Positions 24,418 through 33,980 are shown, counted from the stretch's first letter. The stretch is DNA of 64,000 nt from Leifsonia poae (GCF_020009625.1 NZ_JAIHLP010000002.1:1674001-1738000); one strand, 5' to 3'. Program-made: numbers and translations. Notes: generated by a model not told the origin, from the sequence alone.

Positions 24418-25410
24418 TCAGAGAGCGAGGACGACTTTGCCGCGTGCCCGGCCGTCGCCGACGTGGCGCACGGCCTCCGCCACGGCGGCCAGCGGATACA
24501 CGGTGTCGATCACCGGATGCACGACCCCGGCCTCCACGAGCCGTCCCAGCTCGGCCAGGTCGGCCGCGTTCTCCCTGGAGACGAGACCGCGGAGCCTCTG
24601 CCGGGTGAACGGGTCGGCCAGCGCGGCACCGAGGACGCGTCCCATGCCGCCGAGCGGTGAGCCGTTCGCCTCGCCCCCGACGATGACCAGGGAGCCGGCA
24701 GGAGCCAGCACCTTTCTCAGCCGGGCGAGCGGCCGGTTTCCCGCCGTGTCGATGATCGCATCCCAGCGTTCGGGCAGCGCGGTCACGTCGGTGTCGGTGT
24801 AGTCGATCACGCGTTCGGCGCCGAGCTCGCGCACGAGAGCGGCTTTGCCGCCGCTGCAGACCCCGGTCACGGTCGCGCCGAGGCCGACTGCCAGCTGCAC
24901 GGCGAAGGTGCCGACGCCGCCGGCCGCGCCGATCACGAGAACCCGCCGGCCCGCCGTCACATCCGCCGCACGCACGGCCTGCAGAGCGGTGACCCCGGAG
25001 ATCGGAACCGCGGCCGCCTGCTCGTAGCCGAGCCCGGTCGGCAGGGCTGCGAGCTCACCCTCAGCCACCCGCAGGTATTCGGCGAACGCGCCAGGGGCAC
25101 TGCCGAACACATCATCACCGGGGCTGTAGCGCCTCACGGCGGAGCCGACCGCCACGACCCGGCCGGCGAAGGCGAGGCCCCGAACGGCGGACGTGGGACC
25201 GCGCATGCCGAAGCCGATCACACGCATGAGCAGGGGGCGCCCTGTCGTCAGGTGCCAGGTGCCCGCATCCACGCCCGCCGCGTGAACCCGCACGAGCACA
25301 TCGCCCGCCCCGATCAGGGGAACCGCCGTCTCGGAGACGCTCAGTTCTTCGACCGGCCCGTAGCGGTGCTGCACGACGGCAGCCATCGTCTCAGGGAGCC
25401 TGTCAGCCAT
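24418..25410 (-). CDS. Zinc-less medium-chain dehydrogenase / quinone oxidoreductase
   Basis: A 330-residue NAD(P)-dependent enzyme of the medium-chain dehydrogenase superfamily. The GroES-like domain opens with QHRYGPVEELSVSETAVPLIGAGDVLVRVHAAGVD, and the nucleotide-binding motif is GAAGGVGTFAVQLA near residue 150. The cysteine ligands of zinc alcohol dehydrogenases are absent, so it belongs to the quinone-oxidoreductase (QOR) or reticulon-4-interacting type. The ATG at 25410 follows AAGGGGG and overlaps the XRE gene stop by 8 bases. It is third in a membrane protein, XRE regulator, oxidoreductase operon. Confidence 0.88.
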   Translation of the reverse strand: MADRLPETMAAVVQHRYGPVEELSVSETAVPLIGAGDVLVRVHAAGVDAGTWHLTTGRPLLMRVIGFGMRGPTSAVRGLAFAGRVVAVGSAVRRYSPGDDVFGSAPGAFAEYLRVAEGELAALPTGLGYEQAAAVPISGVTALQAVRAADVTAGRRVLVIGAAGGVGTFAVQLAVGLGATVTGVCSGGKAALVRELGAERVIDYTDTDVTALPERWDAIIDTAGNRPLARLRKVLAPAGSLVIVGGEANGSPLGGMGRVLGAALADPFTRQRLRGLVSRENAADLAELGRLVEAGVVHPVIDTVYPLAAVAEAVRHVGDGRARGKVVLAL

Positions 25411-25648
25411 GGGAGCCCCCTTCTGCCGACGCATCGGCCGGGTACTGGAAGACGGAGTCGAGCGGAACGCCGAACACCCGTGCGATCTGGAATGCCAGTT
25501 CGAGCGACGGCGAATATCTGCCCTGCTCGATCGCGATCACGGTCTGCCGGGTGACGCCGATGCGGTCGGCGAGCTGGGCCTGGGTCATCTCACCGGCGGC
25601 GAAACGAAGCGCGCGGATGCTGTTGGTGACGCTCGTGGGCTTCACCAT
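25403..25648 (-). CDS. XRE-family small helix-turn-helix regulator
   Basis: An 81-residue Cro/CI-type DNA-binding protein: IRALRFAAGEMTQAQLADRIGVTRQTVIAIEQGRYSPSLELAFQIARVFGVPLDSVF. This is the common short form paired with a small membrane protein of the DUF2178/YcxB-like class. Its ATG at 25648 overlaps the preceding stop by 7 bases. A TGACAT/ATGTCA palindrome at the operon promoter (26120-26132) is a likely autoregulatory site. Confidence 0.88.
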   Translation of the reverse strand: MVKPTSVTNSIRALRFAAGEMTQAQLADRIGVTRQTVIAIEQGRYSPSLELAFQIARVFGVPLDSVFQYPADASAEGGSHG

Positions 25649-26070
25649 GTGGGGACCCCCGTGCGGTATGCGACGACCCGGGCGATCGACCCGACCACCG
25701 CGGAGAGCACGAAGGCGAGGTAGACCGCGTTCGCGATCCAGAAGGTGTCCGCCTGGAGCAGCGCGAGCAGCAACGCGGCGACGGCGCCGATGATCACGAA
25801 CGACTGGCCGACGGTGTCGCCGAATCGCTTGATCTCGCGGTCTCTCTGGTCCCGCCGCTGCCGCCCCGTGGGCGAGGTGGCGGTGATGGGGATGCTCAGG
25901 ATGATGTTCGCCACGATGGCGCCACCGACCGTCCAGAGCAGCACGGGAGCGTAGTCGGCCGCCACGAGCGGGCCGCCCGCGGCGCCGAAGAGCACCACCC
26001 CGACATAGACCGCGTATGCCGCGACCGCGGTGATCAGGAACGCCCAGGCGTTCTTCTCGTCGTAGGACAT
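25642..26070 (-). CDS. Small four-helix membrane protein paired with the XRE regulator
   Basis: A 142-residue protein with four transmembrane helices and a charged cytoplasmic loop between helices two and three (SPTGRQRRDQRDREIKRFGD). This layout, an intramembrane protein encoded just before a short XRE repressor, is widespread in actinobacteria and Firmicutes and has no established function. The start at 26070 is preceded by GGGAGG. It is first gene of its operon. Confidence 0.8.
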   Translation of the reverse strand: MSYDEKNAWAFLITAVAAYAVYVGVVLFGAAGGPLVAADYAPVLLWTVGGAIVANIILSIPITATSPTGRQRRDQRDREIKRFGDTVGQSFVIIGAVAALLLALLQADTFWIANAVYLAFVLSAVVGSIARVVAYRTGVPTW

Positions 26071-26104
26071 CGCGCCTCCCGGGTAAAGAATCTTTGACAC
26101 CTTC

Positions 26105-26133
26105 AAGGTAAAACAGTTCTGACATCATGTCAA
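26105..26133 (-). promoter_or_regulatory. Promoter with palindromic operator over the -35
   Basis: On the minus strand TTGACA (26133-26128) is a consensus -35 and TACCTT (26110-26105) a -10, spaced by 17 nt. A palindrome TGACAT-C-ATGTCA on the plus strand at 26120-26132 overlaps the -35. A short XRE regulator is encoded in the operon it drives, so autorepression is likely. Confidence 0.65.
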
Positions 26134-26228
26134 GAATCATTAACATTCTGCCGCGATGTCACGAGTCGGCATCTCAGGCCATCCGCCGCTGAGCATCGCA
26201 TGTCCCCCGCCCGTGAGAAGGTGGAGGC

Positions 26229-29168
26229 ATGCCCGAGGCCGCCCGTTCGATCGCCGGCTGGAAGGCCGGCATCGCCGAGCTGTCCCGGCCGGCCGCGGCC
26301 GCGCGCACCGCGGCGACCACTCTGGGGCTGCAGTTCGAGCTGCGGGAACGGCTCAGCGCTCCCGGCGGGCGCTGGGAGGCTCCGAAATCGCGCACGGTCA
26401 CCGCATCCCGTGCGGCCGCCACCACGAACGGCGGAGGCGGCACCCTCCGGCTCGGTGTCCGCCCGGTCACCCGCAGCGCCACCGGCAACTGGGTGCGCGG
26501 CTCCCTCACCTGGACGAGCCTGCCCCACTCGCTGAACCGTCTTGGCGTCGGCGCGGAACAGCACCGCTGGTTCGTGCAGTTCGCCGCGCTCCACCGCTCC
26601 GTGCGCGATGTCTATGTGCCGGGCGACGCCGAATGGCTGTTCCTCGACGACTTCGCCAGCCGCCTCCTCTGGCCGCTGCTGGCCGAGGGCGAACAGCTCG
26701 GGATCGCCCTCGTCAGCGGCAAACGCGAGACCTCCGTCCGCCTCGCCGATAACGCGCGGGTGACCATCGATGTCACCGCCGGCGAGACGGCCGAGCTGCG
26801 CCTGCGTCCGATGACCGTGATCGACGACCGGGCGCATCCGGCCGGCTCCGTCGGAGCGATCGACGACCACGGGGTCTACGCCTGGGAGTTCTCGCCGGAG
26901 CCCCGCTTCACCCTCGCCCCCACCACAGCGCCACTCAGCACCGAGCAGCGGCGGCTCCTCGGCGCACCGGACCCGATCGACGTTCCGGCCGCCGACGCCG
27001 GCGAGTTCCTCCAGCACTACTACCCTCGACTGCGGCGGATCGTCGAAGTCGTGAGCTCGGACGACTCGGTGACGTTCCCCGAGATCGTGCCACCCCTGCT
27101 GGTGCTCACCGCCTCGTTCGCGGAAGGCGATCTGCTCGACCTGGACTGGGCGTGGGAGACGGACGGCGAGCGGGAGGCACTGCCCGCGCATCCCCTTCCC
27201 GCCGACCTCGACCAGACGCTGGGCGCCCCGCCGCAGAAGAAGCGCCTCAGTGGCGCCGCCGCAGCCGACTTCGCCGCGAGCGTGCTCCCCGCGCTCGAAC
27301 GACGCAGCGACCTCCGAGTGGATGTGCTGGGCGCGCGCCCCGACTATCGCGAGCTGACCGAGACCCCGCGCCTCGTCGTCACCACCGTCGAGACCGACAA
27401 GCGCGACTGGTTCGACCTGGGCGTGCTCGTCACGGTGGAAGGGCGCACCATCCCGTTCACACCGCTCTTCACTGCGCTCTCGAAGGGCCGCGACAAGCTG
27501 CTGATGGTCGACAAGACCTACCTCTCGCTGAAGCAGCCGGTGTTCGACGAGCTGCGCCTCCTGATCATCGAGGCCGGCTCGCTCGACGAATGGGAGACGG
27601 GCCGGCTGCGGATCAACCGCTACCAGGCTCACCTCTGGTCGGAATTCGAAGAGCTCGCCGACGAGACCCGGCAAGCCGAGTCGTGGCAACGCACCATGAC
27701 CGGGCTGCGCAGCATCAGGGCGGGCGAGACGCTCGACGCGACACCGGTGCCCGAGACGATCGCCGCGACACTGCGCCCCTACCAGGTGGAGGGGTTCCGC
27801 TGGCTCGCCTTCCTCTGGGCCCACGCGCTCGGGGGCGTGCTGGCCGACGACATGGGTCTCGGCAAGACGCTGCAGACGCTCGCACTCCTCGACCACGTGC
27901 GAGAGACGACCCCGGCCCCCGACCGCCGGCCGTTCCTCGTCGTCGCGCCCACCTCAGTCGTCGCCAACTGGGCGGCCGAGGCGGCGCGATTCGCCCCGCG
28001 CCTCAGGGTGACAACGCTGACGACGACCCTGGCGAAAGGGCGCACCACACTGTCCGACCTCGCCGCCGGAGCGGATGTCATCATCACCTCCTACGCGCTG
28101 TTCCGCCTCGACGCCGTGGCGTACCGGGCGCGGGAGTGGGCCGGACTCATCCTCGACGAGGCACAGCTGATCAAGAACCGCCGCTCCAAGGCGCACCAGG
28201 CCGCGGTGGAGCTGAGCACCCCGTTCAAGTTGGCCATCACCGGCACCCCGCTGGAGAACGACCTGATGGATGTGTGGTCGATCTTTCACGTCGTCTCGCC
28301 CGGCCTGCTCCCCAGCGGCGTGCGGTTCGGCGACCAATACCTGAAACCTCTCGCGGCCGGCGAGCGCCCCGACCTCATCCGCCGGCTCCGCGACCGGGTG
28401 CGACCGCTGCTGCTGCGACGCACCAAAGAGGCCGTCGCATCCGAACTCCCGGAGAAGCAGGAGCAGGTGCTGCGCGTCGACCTCGCTCCGCGGCATCGGG
28501 CGCTCTACGACCGTTTCCTGCAACGCGAACGGCAGAAACTGCTCGGCCTGGTGGAAGACCTCGACCGCAACCGGTTCATCGTGTTCCGCTCGCTCACCCT
28601 GCTGCGCATGCTCGCACTCGACGCCTCACTGCTCGACGAGCAGTACAGCGACATCCCGTCGGCCAAACTTGATGTGCTGCTCGACGAACTCGACGAGGTG
28701 ATCGCCGGTGGGCACCGAGCCCTGATCTTCAGCCAGTTCACCAGCCTCCTCGGCCGGCTCAGAGCCCGCCTCGACGAGCGGGGCATCCGCTATGACTACC
28801 TCGACGGCACGACGCGGCGGCGACCCGAGGTCATCCGCCGGTTCAAAGAGGGGACGGCTCCAGCCTTCCTGATCAGCCTGAAAGCCGGCGGATTCGGTCT
28901 CACCCTCACTGAGGCCGACTACGTCTTCCTACTCGACCCGTGGTGGAATCCGGCCACCGAGGCCCAGGCGATCGACCGCACGCACCGCATCGGGCAGACC
29001 GCGAACGTGATGGTCTATCGAATGATCGCGACCGACACGATCGAGGAGAAGGTCCTCGCGCTCCAAGACCGCAAAGCGCGGCTCTTCGACGCCCTGATGG
29101 ACGACGAGAACGCCGCCCTCGGTGCGGCACTCACCGCCGATGACATCCGCGGTCTCCTCGACGACTGA
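26229..29168 (+). CDS. SNF2-family DNA-dependent ATPase/helicase-like protein
   Basis: A 979-residue bacterial SNF2 protein. Residues 1-480 form the N-terminal region that includes the SNF2_assoc-like portion (VDKTYLSLKQPVFDEL). Helicase motif I is DDMGLGKT near residue 542, motif II LDEAQ near 641, and motif VI QAIDRTHRIGQT near 915, so both RecA-like lobes are complete. Such proteins translocate on double-stranded DNA and remodel protein-DNA complexes; in bacteria RapA-like and defence-associated relatives are known. No defence genes flank it here. The start follows AAGGTGGAGG. It appears monocistronic. Confidence 0.9.
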   Translation: MPEAARSIAGWKAGIAELSRPAAAARTAATTLGLQFELRERLSAPGGRWEAPKSRTVTASRAAATTNGGGGTLRLGVRPVTRSATGNWVRGSLTWTSLPHSLNRLGVGAEQHRWFVQFAALHRSVRDVYVPGDAEWLFLDDFASRLLWPLLAEGEQLGIALVSGKRETSVRLADNARVTIDVTAGETAELRLRPMTVIDDRAHPAGSVGAIDDHGVYAWEFSPEPRFTLAPTTAPLSTEQRRLLGAPDPIDVPAADAGEFLQHYYPRLRRIVEVVSSDDSVTFPEIVPPLLVLTASFAEGDLLDLDWAWETDGEREALPAHPLPADLDQTLGAPPQKKRLSGAAAADFAASVLPALERRSDLRVDVLGARPDYRELTETPRLVVTTVETDKRDWFDLGVLVTVEGRTIPFTPLFTALSKGRDKLLMVDKTYLSLKQPVFDELRLLIIEAGSLDEWETGRLRINRYQAHLWSEFEELADETRQAESWQRTMTGLRSIRAGETLDATPVPETIAATLRPYQVEGFRWLAFLWAHALGGVLADDMGLGKTLQTLALLDHVRETTPAPDRRPFLVVAPTSVVANWAAEAARFAPRLRVTTLTTTLAKGRTTLSDLAAGADVIITSYALFRLDAVAYRAREWAGLILDEAQLIKNRRSKAHQAAVELSTPFKLAITGTPLENDLMDVWSIFHVVSPGLLPSGVRFGDQYLKPLAAGERPDLIRRLRDRVRPLLLRRTKEAVASELPEKQEQVLRVDLAPRHRALYDRFLQRERQKLLGLVEDLDRNRFIVFRSLTLLRMLALDASLLDEQYSDIPSAKLDVLLDELDEVIAGGHRALIFSQFTSLLGRLRARLDERGIRYDYLDGTTRRRPEVIRRFKEGTAPAFLISLKAGGFGLTLTEADYVFLLDPWWNPATEAQAIDRTHRIGQTANVMVYRMIATDTIEEKVLALQDRKARLFDALMDDENAALGAALTADDIRGLLDD

Positions 29169-29222
29169 CCGTCGAACACGGAGCGACGGAATGGATGCCG
29201 CCGCCGAACGCTTGTACGGTGC

Positions 29223-29864
29223 ATGACAACCGTAGGAATCATCGGAGCCGGCCACATCGGCACAGCGCTCGCCCGCACCTTCATCGAGCACGGGTACACC
29301 GTGACCATCGCCAACTCCCGCGGCCCGGAGACGCTGGCCGACCTCGTGCAGGATCTCGGTCCGGCTGCGACCGCCGCGACCGCCGCCGAGGCCGCTGCCG
29401 CGGGCGACTTCGTCGTCGTCACCGTTCCCCTCAAGAACTACCGGGACCTCCCCGTCGAGCCGCTGGCCGGGAAGATCGTCATCGACACGAACAACTACTA
29501 CTGGGAGCGCGACGGCCACATCGCCGAACTCGACGACGGCACCGCCACGGTCTCGGGCCTGCTGCAGGCGCACCTGCCCGCCTCGAAGGTCGCCAAGGGG
29601 TTCAACCACATCGCCTCGGGCGACATCCAGACGGATGGCACGCCCACCGGCACCGAAAACCGGCGCGCGCTGGCCACGGCGAGCGATCACGACGAGGCCG
29701 CGGAGCTCGTCACCCGCATCTACGACGAGTTCGGCTACGACACCGTGAACGTCGGCCCGCTTGCGGAGAGCTGGCGCGTCGAGCGCGACCGCCCTGCCTA
29801 CGTGGTGCGACAGAACCGCGCCGAGCTGGAGGAGAACCTCAAGAAGGCCCCCCGCACCATCTAG
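29223..29864 (+). CDS. NADP-dependent F420 oxidoreductase-like protein
   Basis: A 213-residue Rossmann protein of the F420_oxidored family. The nucleotide loop is GIIGAGHIGTALAR at residues 5-18, followed by SRGPETL, which contacts the NADP phosphate, then NNYYWERDGHI. Members use NADPH, not always with F420. The C-terminal half is the substrate domain. It is convergent with a nucleoside hydrolase gene and they share a terminator hairpin at 29883-29914. Confidence 0.85.
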   Translation: MTTVGIIGAGHIGTALARTFIEHGYTVTIANSRGPETLADLVQDLGPAATAATAAEAAAAGDFVVVTVPLKNYRDLPVEPLAGKIVIDTNNYYWERDGHIAELDDGTATVSGLLQAHLPASKVAKGFNHIASGDIQTDGTPTGTENRRALATASDHDEAAELVTRIYDEFGYDTVNVGPLAESWRVERDRPAYVVRQNRAELEENLKKAPRTI

Positions 29865-29882
29865 CTCCCTGTCGTTGAGGGT

Positions 29883-29914
29883 CGGCACAAGCACCGACTT
29901 CCGTGCTTGTGCCG
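29883..29914. terminator. Bidirectional terminator hairpin
   Basis: A perfect 12-bp stem, CGGCACAAGCAC against GTGCTTGTGCCG, with an 8-nt loop, lies between two convergent genes. No strong T tract follows on either side, but the position and stem strength support a shared transcription end. Confidence 0.7.
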
Positions 29915-29926
29915 CCCCTCGACTGA

Positions 29927-30820
29927 TTAGGCGGCCGGGGCGGGAGAGGCGGCGATGATGGCGGCGACGATGGATTCGGCGGCAGCAGTGGCGTCGACGG
30001 AGAGTGCCACCCGAATCGAGCCGGAGGGGTCGGGATGGAAAGTGCTGCGACCTTCGTGCTCCCCCTCAGCGACCAGGGAGATCCGGCCGACAGGCCCGAA
30101 CGCGAACAGCTCGGGACGCAGCATCGTCAGCACGGTCACCGGGTCGTGCGGCACATTCCATTCCTCGTTCCAGAAGTCCCACCACTGCTGCACATCGGCT
30201 TGCAGGGAGGCACCGAGCGGCCCGGCCCCGGCGATCCGGCCGAGCTGGTCGGCCCGGATCTCGAGTCGGCGGGTGACCTCGAGACCGGTGATCGTCGTGG
30301 GGATCCCGGCGGCGAACACCCGCTCGGCCGCGGCAACATCGCTGCGGAGGTTGTGCTCCACCTCGTCGTCGGTGAACGCGCCGCCCATGATCCAGAGATG
30401 CCGGACGGCTTCGGCGAAACCGTCGACCTCGATCGCGGCCGCGATATTGGTCAACGGCCCGATCGCGATGACGTCGATCTCGCCGGGGCGCGCCAGCACG
30501 GTCTGGGTGAGGAAGTCGACCGCCGGCAGCGGATCGACGTGCTCGGTCTCCAGGTCGGCATGGAGACTCCCCTCGTGGCCGGCCCACCAGACCTCACGGC
30601 CGGAGCGCGGCTCACCGATCCCGGCGTGCACGGCGATATCCCGACCGGCCAGCGAGGCGAGGCGACGGGCGAGACGGGCACGGAGGAGCACATCCCCGTA
30701 CACGGTGGTCACGCCGAGGAGGTCGATCTCCTCCGTGCCGAGGATCTGCGCGAGCGCGAGGGCGTCGTCGACGTCACTGCCGATGTCGGTGTCGAGGATG
30801 ACGTGGTGTGTTTCAGGCAT
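29927..30820 (-). CDS. Nucleoside hydrolase (inosine-uridine preferring type)
   Basis: A 297-residue enzyme that cleaves the N-glycosidic bond of ribonucleosides to base and ribose. The calcium-binding motif is DTDIGSDVDDALAL near residues 10-23 (a one-residue longer variant of the usual DTDxGxDD), IAIGPLTNIA lies near 116-125, and HDPVTVL near 230 supplies a second metal contact. The residues of the IunH core are all present. It is the last gene of an operon with a CUT1-type ABC transporter, so the imported substrate is probably a nucleoside or related N-glycoside. Confidence 0.88.
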   Translation of the reverse strand: MPETHHVILDTDIGSDVDDALALAQILGTEEIDLLGVTTVYGDVLLRARLARRLASLAGRDIAVHAGIGEPRSGREVWWAGHEGSLHADLETEHVDPLPAVDFLTQTVLARPGEIDVIAIGPLTNIAAAIEVDGFAEAVRHLWIMGGAFTDDEVEHNLRSDVAAAERVFAAGIPTTITGLEVTRRLEIRADQLGRIAGAGPLGASLQADVQQWWDFWNEEWNVPHDPVTVLTMLRPELFAFGPVGRISLVAEGEHEGRSTFHPDPSGSIRVALSVDATAAAESIVAAIIAASPAPAA

Positions 30821-30862
30821 GGGTGTCTTTCGGAAAGGAGCGGAAAGGAGGTGAACGGCTGA

Positions 30863-31726
30863 CTATTTGATGCCGGTGGTGCTGACCGACTGGATGAAGT
30901 AGCGCTGGCAGGCCACGATGATCGCCAGCGGGATGACCGTGAGCACGATCGACCCGGCGAACAGCACGCCGTAGTCGACGTTGAACTGGCCCTGCAGATT
31001 GGAGAGCGCGACCGGACCGACGATGTGGTTCTGGTCTGTCCCCATGAGCAGCGGCCACACGTAGGCCTGCCATTGGAACAGGAACAGCGTGAGGCCGGCA
31101 CCGATGAGCGAGGGACGCGAGAGTGGGAGGTAGATCCTGGTGAAGATCCCCCACCAGCCCAGCCCGTCGAGCCGCCCCGCCTCCACCAACTCGGTCGGGA
31201 TGGCGAGGAAGAACGTGCGCAGCAGGAAGATGGCCATGCCATTCCCGATGCCCGGCAGGATCAGCCCGGCGAAGGTGTTCTGCAGATCCCAGTCGCGGAA
31301 GAGGTTCGCCAGCGGGATGGCGATCGAGTCGAACGGGATGAGGAAGCTCAGGATCACGATCGAGAAGACGGCCGTGCGCCCGCGGAACGGGATGGCCGCC
31401 AATCCGAACGCGGCCATCGCGCAGATGACCAGCCCGAGGATCACGGTGGCGATACTGACGAAGAGCGAGTTGCCCACTGCCCGGCCGAGATCGCTGCTCA
31501 GCAGGCTGACGTAGTTATCGAGAGTCGGGCTCACCGTGAAGAAAGTGCGCCACTGGAGGGGGTCCAGGTAGCTGAACGTCTCGGCGCCCGGCCGCAGCGA
31601 GTTGACGAGGGTCCACCACAGGGGCAGCAGGAAGAGCAGCCCGACGATCGCCGCGGCGATCGTGAGTGCCAGGTAGGAGGCGGTCCGGCGCCGTGATCGG
31701 CGGCGGGCGGGTGAGGCCGTGGTCAT
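30863..31726 (-). CDS. CUT1-type ABC transporter permease (MalG type)
   Basis: A 287-residue inner-membrane permease with six helices. The cytoplasmic coupling loop (EAGRLDGLGWWGIFTRIYLPLSRP, about residues 188-212) is the MalG EAA loop. It pairs with the MalF-type gene upstream and overlaps its stop (ATGA). The downstream nucleoside hydrolase starts 42 bases further and suggests nucleoside uptake. No ATPase is encoded nearby. Confidence 0.9.
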   Translation of the reverse strand: MTTASPARRRSRRRTASYLALTIAAAIVGLLFLLPLWWTLVNSLRPGAETFSYLDPLQWRTFFTVSPTLDNYVSLLSSDLGRAVGNSLFVSIATVILGLVICAMAAFGLAAIPFRGRTAVFSIVILSFLIPFDSIAIPLANLFRDWDLQNTFAGLILPGIGNGMAIFLLRTFFLAIPTELVEAGRLDGLGWWGIFTRIYLPLSRPSLIGAGLTLFLFQWQAYVWPLLMGTDQNHIVGPVALSNLQGQFNVDYGVLFAGSIVLTVIPLAIIVACQRYFIQSVSTTGIK

Positions 31727-32673
31727 GAGTCTTCGCTCCTCAGCAGCCGGAACTGGAGGGCGACGATCGCGATGGTGACGATCACCAGGATGATGACCTC
31801 CGCCTGCGCCTTGTTCAGGTCGCCGAGGGTGTACGCCCGGTTGTAGATGTCGTACATGAGAAGGTTCGTCGATCCTTGCGGCCCGCCTTTCGTCAGGATC
31901 TGCACGGGTGCGAAGACGAGGAAGTTCGAGACAGTGTCGGCCACGAGCACGAACGCGAGCGGGCGGCGCACCAGCGGGAAGGTGATGCTCCACAGCTGCC
32001 GCCAGGCCGAGGCGCCGTCGAGCGAGGCGGCCTCGTAGTACGAGCCCGGGATGTCGTTGATCCCGGCGATCAGGAAGAGCATCCAGTACCCGACCCCCAC
32101 CCACGACAGGAGCACGATGATCGAGCCCAGCGCCTGCTGCGGCGAGGTGAGGAAAGGCTGGGCGGGAAGGCCGAGCTGACGCAGGAACGAGTTCGCCAGG
32201 CCGTCCGGGCGGTAGATGACGCTCCAGATGACCGCGGAGACGGCCGGCGGAACGGCGATGGGAAGGATCACCAGCGATCGCCAGACCCGGGATCCCGCGG
32301 CGCGCTTGGTGTAGAGCACCGCGAGGAGGAAGGCCACCGCGATCTGGATCGGGTTGATCAGGATCGTGAAGACGATCGTCACGAGAAGGGCGTTGCGGAA
32401 GTCGGCGTTCGCGAAGAGATCCACGTAGTTCTGCACGCCGACGAACACGGTTCCGCCGGCCAGCAGGCTTTGCCGGAACAGGCTGTCCCACAGGGCGCTG
32501 GCGGCCGGGGCGAGCCGAAGCACGACGAGGCTGAGCAGCGCCGGGCTCAGGAACAGCAGGGCGACGACGGCCGGACGCGACCGCAGCGGGACCGTGCGTC
32601 GCCTCCCGCCGCCGGCCGTCACACCGGAACGCGCGCGAACGCGCGTTCCGGTGTGCTGGGTGCCGACGCTCAT
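31723..32673 (-). CDS. CUT1-type ABC transporter permease (MalF type)
   Basis: A 316-residue permease with six main helices; the MalF-type EAA loop is YEAASLDGASAWRQLWSITFPLVRRP. A long N-terminal cytoplasmic segment rich in Arg precedes the first helix. It overlaps the binding-protein stop by 4 bases. It forms the channel with the MalG partner and probably takes up the same nucleoside-like substrate as the linked hydrolase processes. Confidence 0.9.
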   Translation of the reverse strand: MSVGTQHTGTRVRARSGVTAGGGRRRTVPLRSRPAVVALLFLSPALLSLVVLRLAPAASALWDSLFRQSLLAGGTVFVGVQNYVDLFANADFRNALLVTIVFTILINPIQIAVAFLLAVLYTKRAAGSRVWRSLVILPIAVPPAVSAVIWSVIYRPDGLANSFLRQLGLPAQPFLTSPQQALGSIIVLLSWVGVGYWMLFLIAGINDIPGSYYEAASLDGASAWRQLWSITFPLVRRPLAFVLVADTVSNFLVFAPVQILTKGGPQGSTNLLMYDIYNRAYTLGDLNKAQAEVIILVIVTIAIVALQFRLLRSEDS

Positions 32674-33947
32674 CTCAGCTGGCTCCAGGCGTCTTTGAGC
32701 TGCTGCGTGGCCTGCGTCAGCCGGGCATCCACGGGCGCCCCATTCCGGATGTCGGCGAAGGCCTTGTTCATCACGGACTCGAACTGCACGTAGCCGACGG
32801 AGACGGGGCGCGCCACGGCCGTGTGGTCGATCTCATAGGTGATGAGGTCGGCGACCCCGGCACTCTTGGCGCCGCCGAGCTTCTCCAGTGTCGGCAGGTA
32901 CTCGGCCGCGGCCTTCGAGTTCGCGGGGATGATCGTCGTCTTCTCGGTGGTGGAGAGGTTTCCGGCCGGGTCGAGCGCCGCGTATTCGAGGAACTTCTTC
33001 GCCGCATCCTTGTTCTTCGACGCCGGGTTGATGCCCCACGACCACGATCCGGTCGGAGTGACCTGCTTGCCGCCTTCGAAGTACGGCATGGGGGCGACCC
33101 CCCAGTCGAACGTGGCGCTTCCCGCGAAGTTTCCGACATCCCACGGCCCGCCGACGAAGAAGGCGACATCGCCGTTGGTGAAGACGGGGCTGGTCTGGAA
33201 GCCGCCGACGCCGCGGGGCGAGAGCCCGGATGCGAACGAGTCGGCATACCACTGCATCGCCTTCTTCCACCCCGCGTTGGCCACATCGGGGGTGAGCATG
33301 TCTTTGCCGGTGATGCCGGAGCCGCCGCCGGCGGATTCGACGAGCGGCTGCAGCTGGTAGTAGGCCTCGACCTGTTCGAGCAGCAAACCGTTCTTGATCC
33401 CCGCAGCCTGCGCCTTTTTCGCGGCCGCTTCGGTCTGTTCCCAGGTCCATCGCTGCGCAGGGTCGGCGGAGGGTGCGGTGACCCCTGCCTTGCTCAGCGC
33501 ATCCTTGTTGTAGAAGAGCATCTGGGTCGAGTTCCAGACCGACAGGGCCCACATCTTGCCCTTGTAGAGGTTGATCTTGTACTGGGCGCTCGACGTCGCG
33601 GCCTTCGCCTGGGGCTCGAGGGCGCTCAGGTCTTCCAGGAATCCTTGGGCGGCGAGCTGGGAGACGTTGGGCTGGTCGACGGCGAACACGTCGATCGTGG
33701 TGTCTTTGGCTCCGAGCCGCTGCTGCAGCGTGCTGCTGAGCTGGTCGAACGGAACCTGGGTGTACGTGACCGTGATGGTCGGGTTCTTCTTCTCGAATCC
33801 GGCGATCACCGGTGCGAAGGTCGCCGGGTCTTCCGGACCCAGGAACTGCACCGTGGATCGCCCGGTGGATGCGGGGGCCGACGAGCAGCCTGCGAGCACC
33901 AGGCTCGCGGCGACGACGGCAGCTGCTGCCAGGGACAAACGCCTCAT
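32670..33947 (-). CDS. CUT1-type ABC transporter substrate-binding lipoprotein
   Basis: A 425-residue family 1 (MalE-type) solute-binding lipoprotein with lipobox LVLAGC at the N-terminus. The typical blocks WNSTQMLFYNKDALSKAGV and TPTGSWSWGINPASKNKDAAKKFLEYAA are present. The start ATG follows GAAAGGAAGACACA. It is the first gene of the operon and lies next to a divergent LacI gene with three operators between. Ligand unknown; the linked nucleoside hydrolase makes a nucleoside plausible. Confidence 0.92.
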   Translation of the reverse strand: MRRLSLAAAAVVAASLVLAGCSSAPASTGRSTVQFLGPEDPATFAPVIAGFEKKNPTITVTYTQVPFDQLSSTLQQRLGAKDTTIDVFAVDQPNVSQLAAQGFLEDLSALEPQAKAATSSAQYKINLYKGKMWALSVWNSTQMLFYNKDALSKAGVTAPSADPAQRWTWEQTEAAAKKAQAAGIKNGLLLEQVEAYYQLQPLVESAGGGSGITGKDMLTPDVANAGWKKAMQWYADSFASGLSPRGVGGFQTSPVFTNGDVAFFVGGPWDVGNFAGSATFDWGVAPMPYFEGGKQVTPTGSWSWGINPASKNKDAAKKFLEYAALDPAGNLSTTEKTTIIPANSKAAAEYLPTLEKLGGAKSAGVADLITYEIDHTAVARPVSVGYVQFESVMNKAFADIRNGAPVDARLTQATQQLKDAWSQLR

Positions 33948-33980
33948 TGTGTCTTCCTTTCGGGGGCGAGCTTCGACTAT

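Noticed and set aside
26229..29168. SNF2 protein as part of a phage-defence island
   Set aside because: No nuclease, methylase or other defence partner is adjacent; single SNF2 genes are common in actinobacteria.
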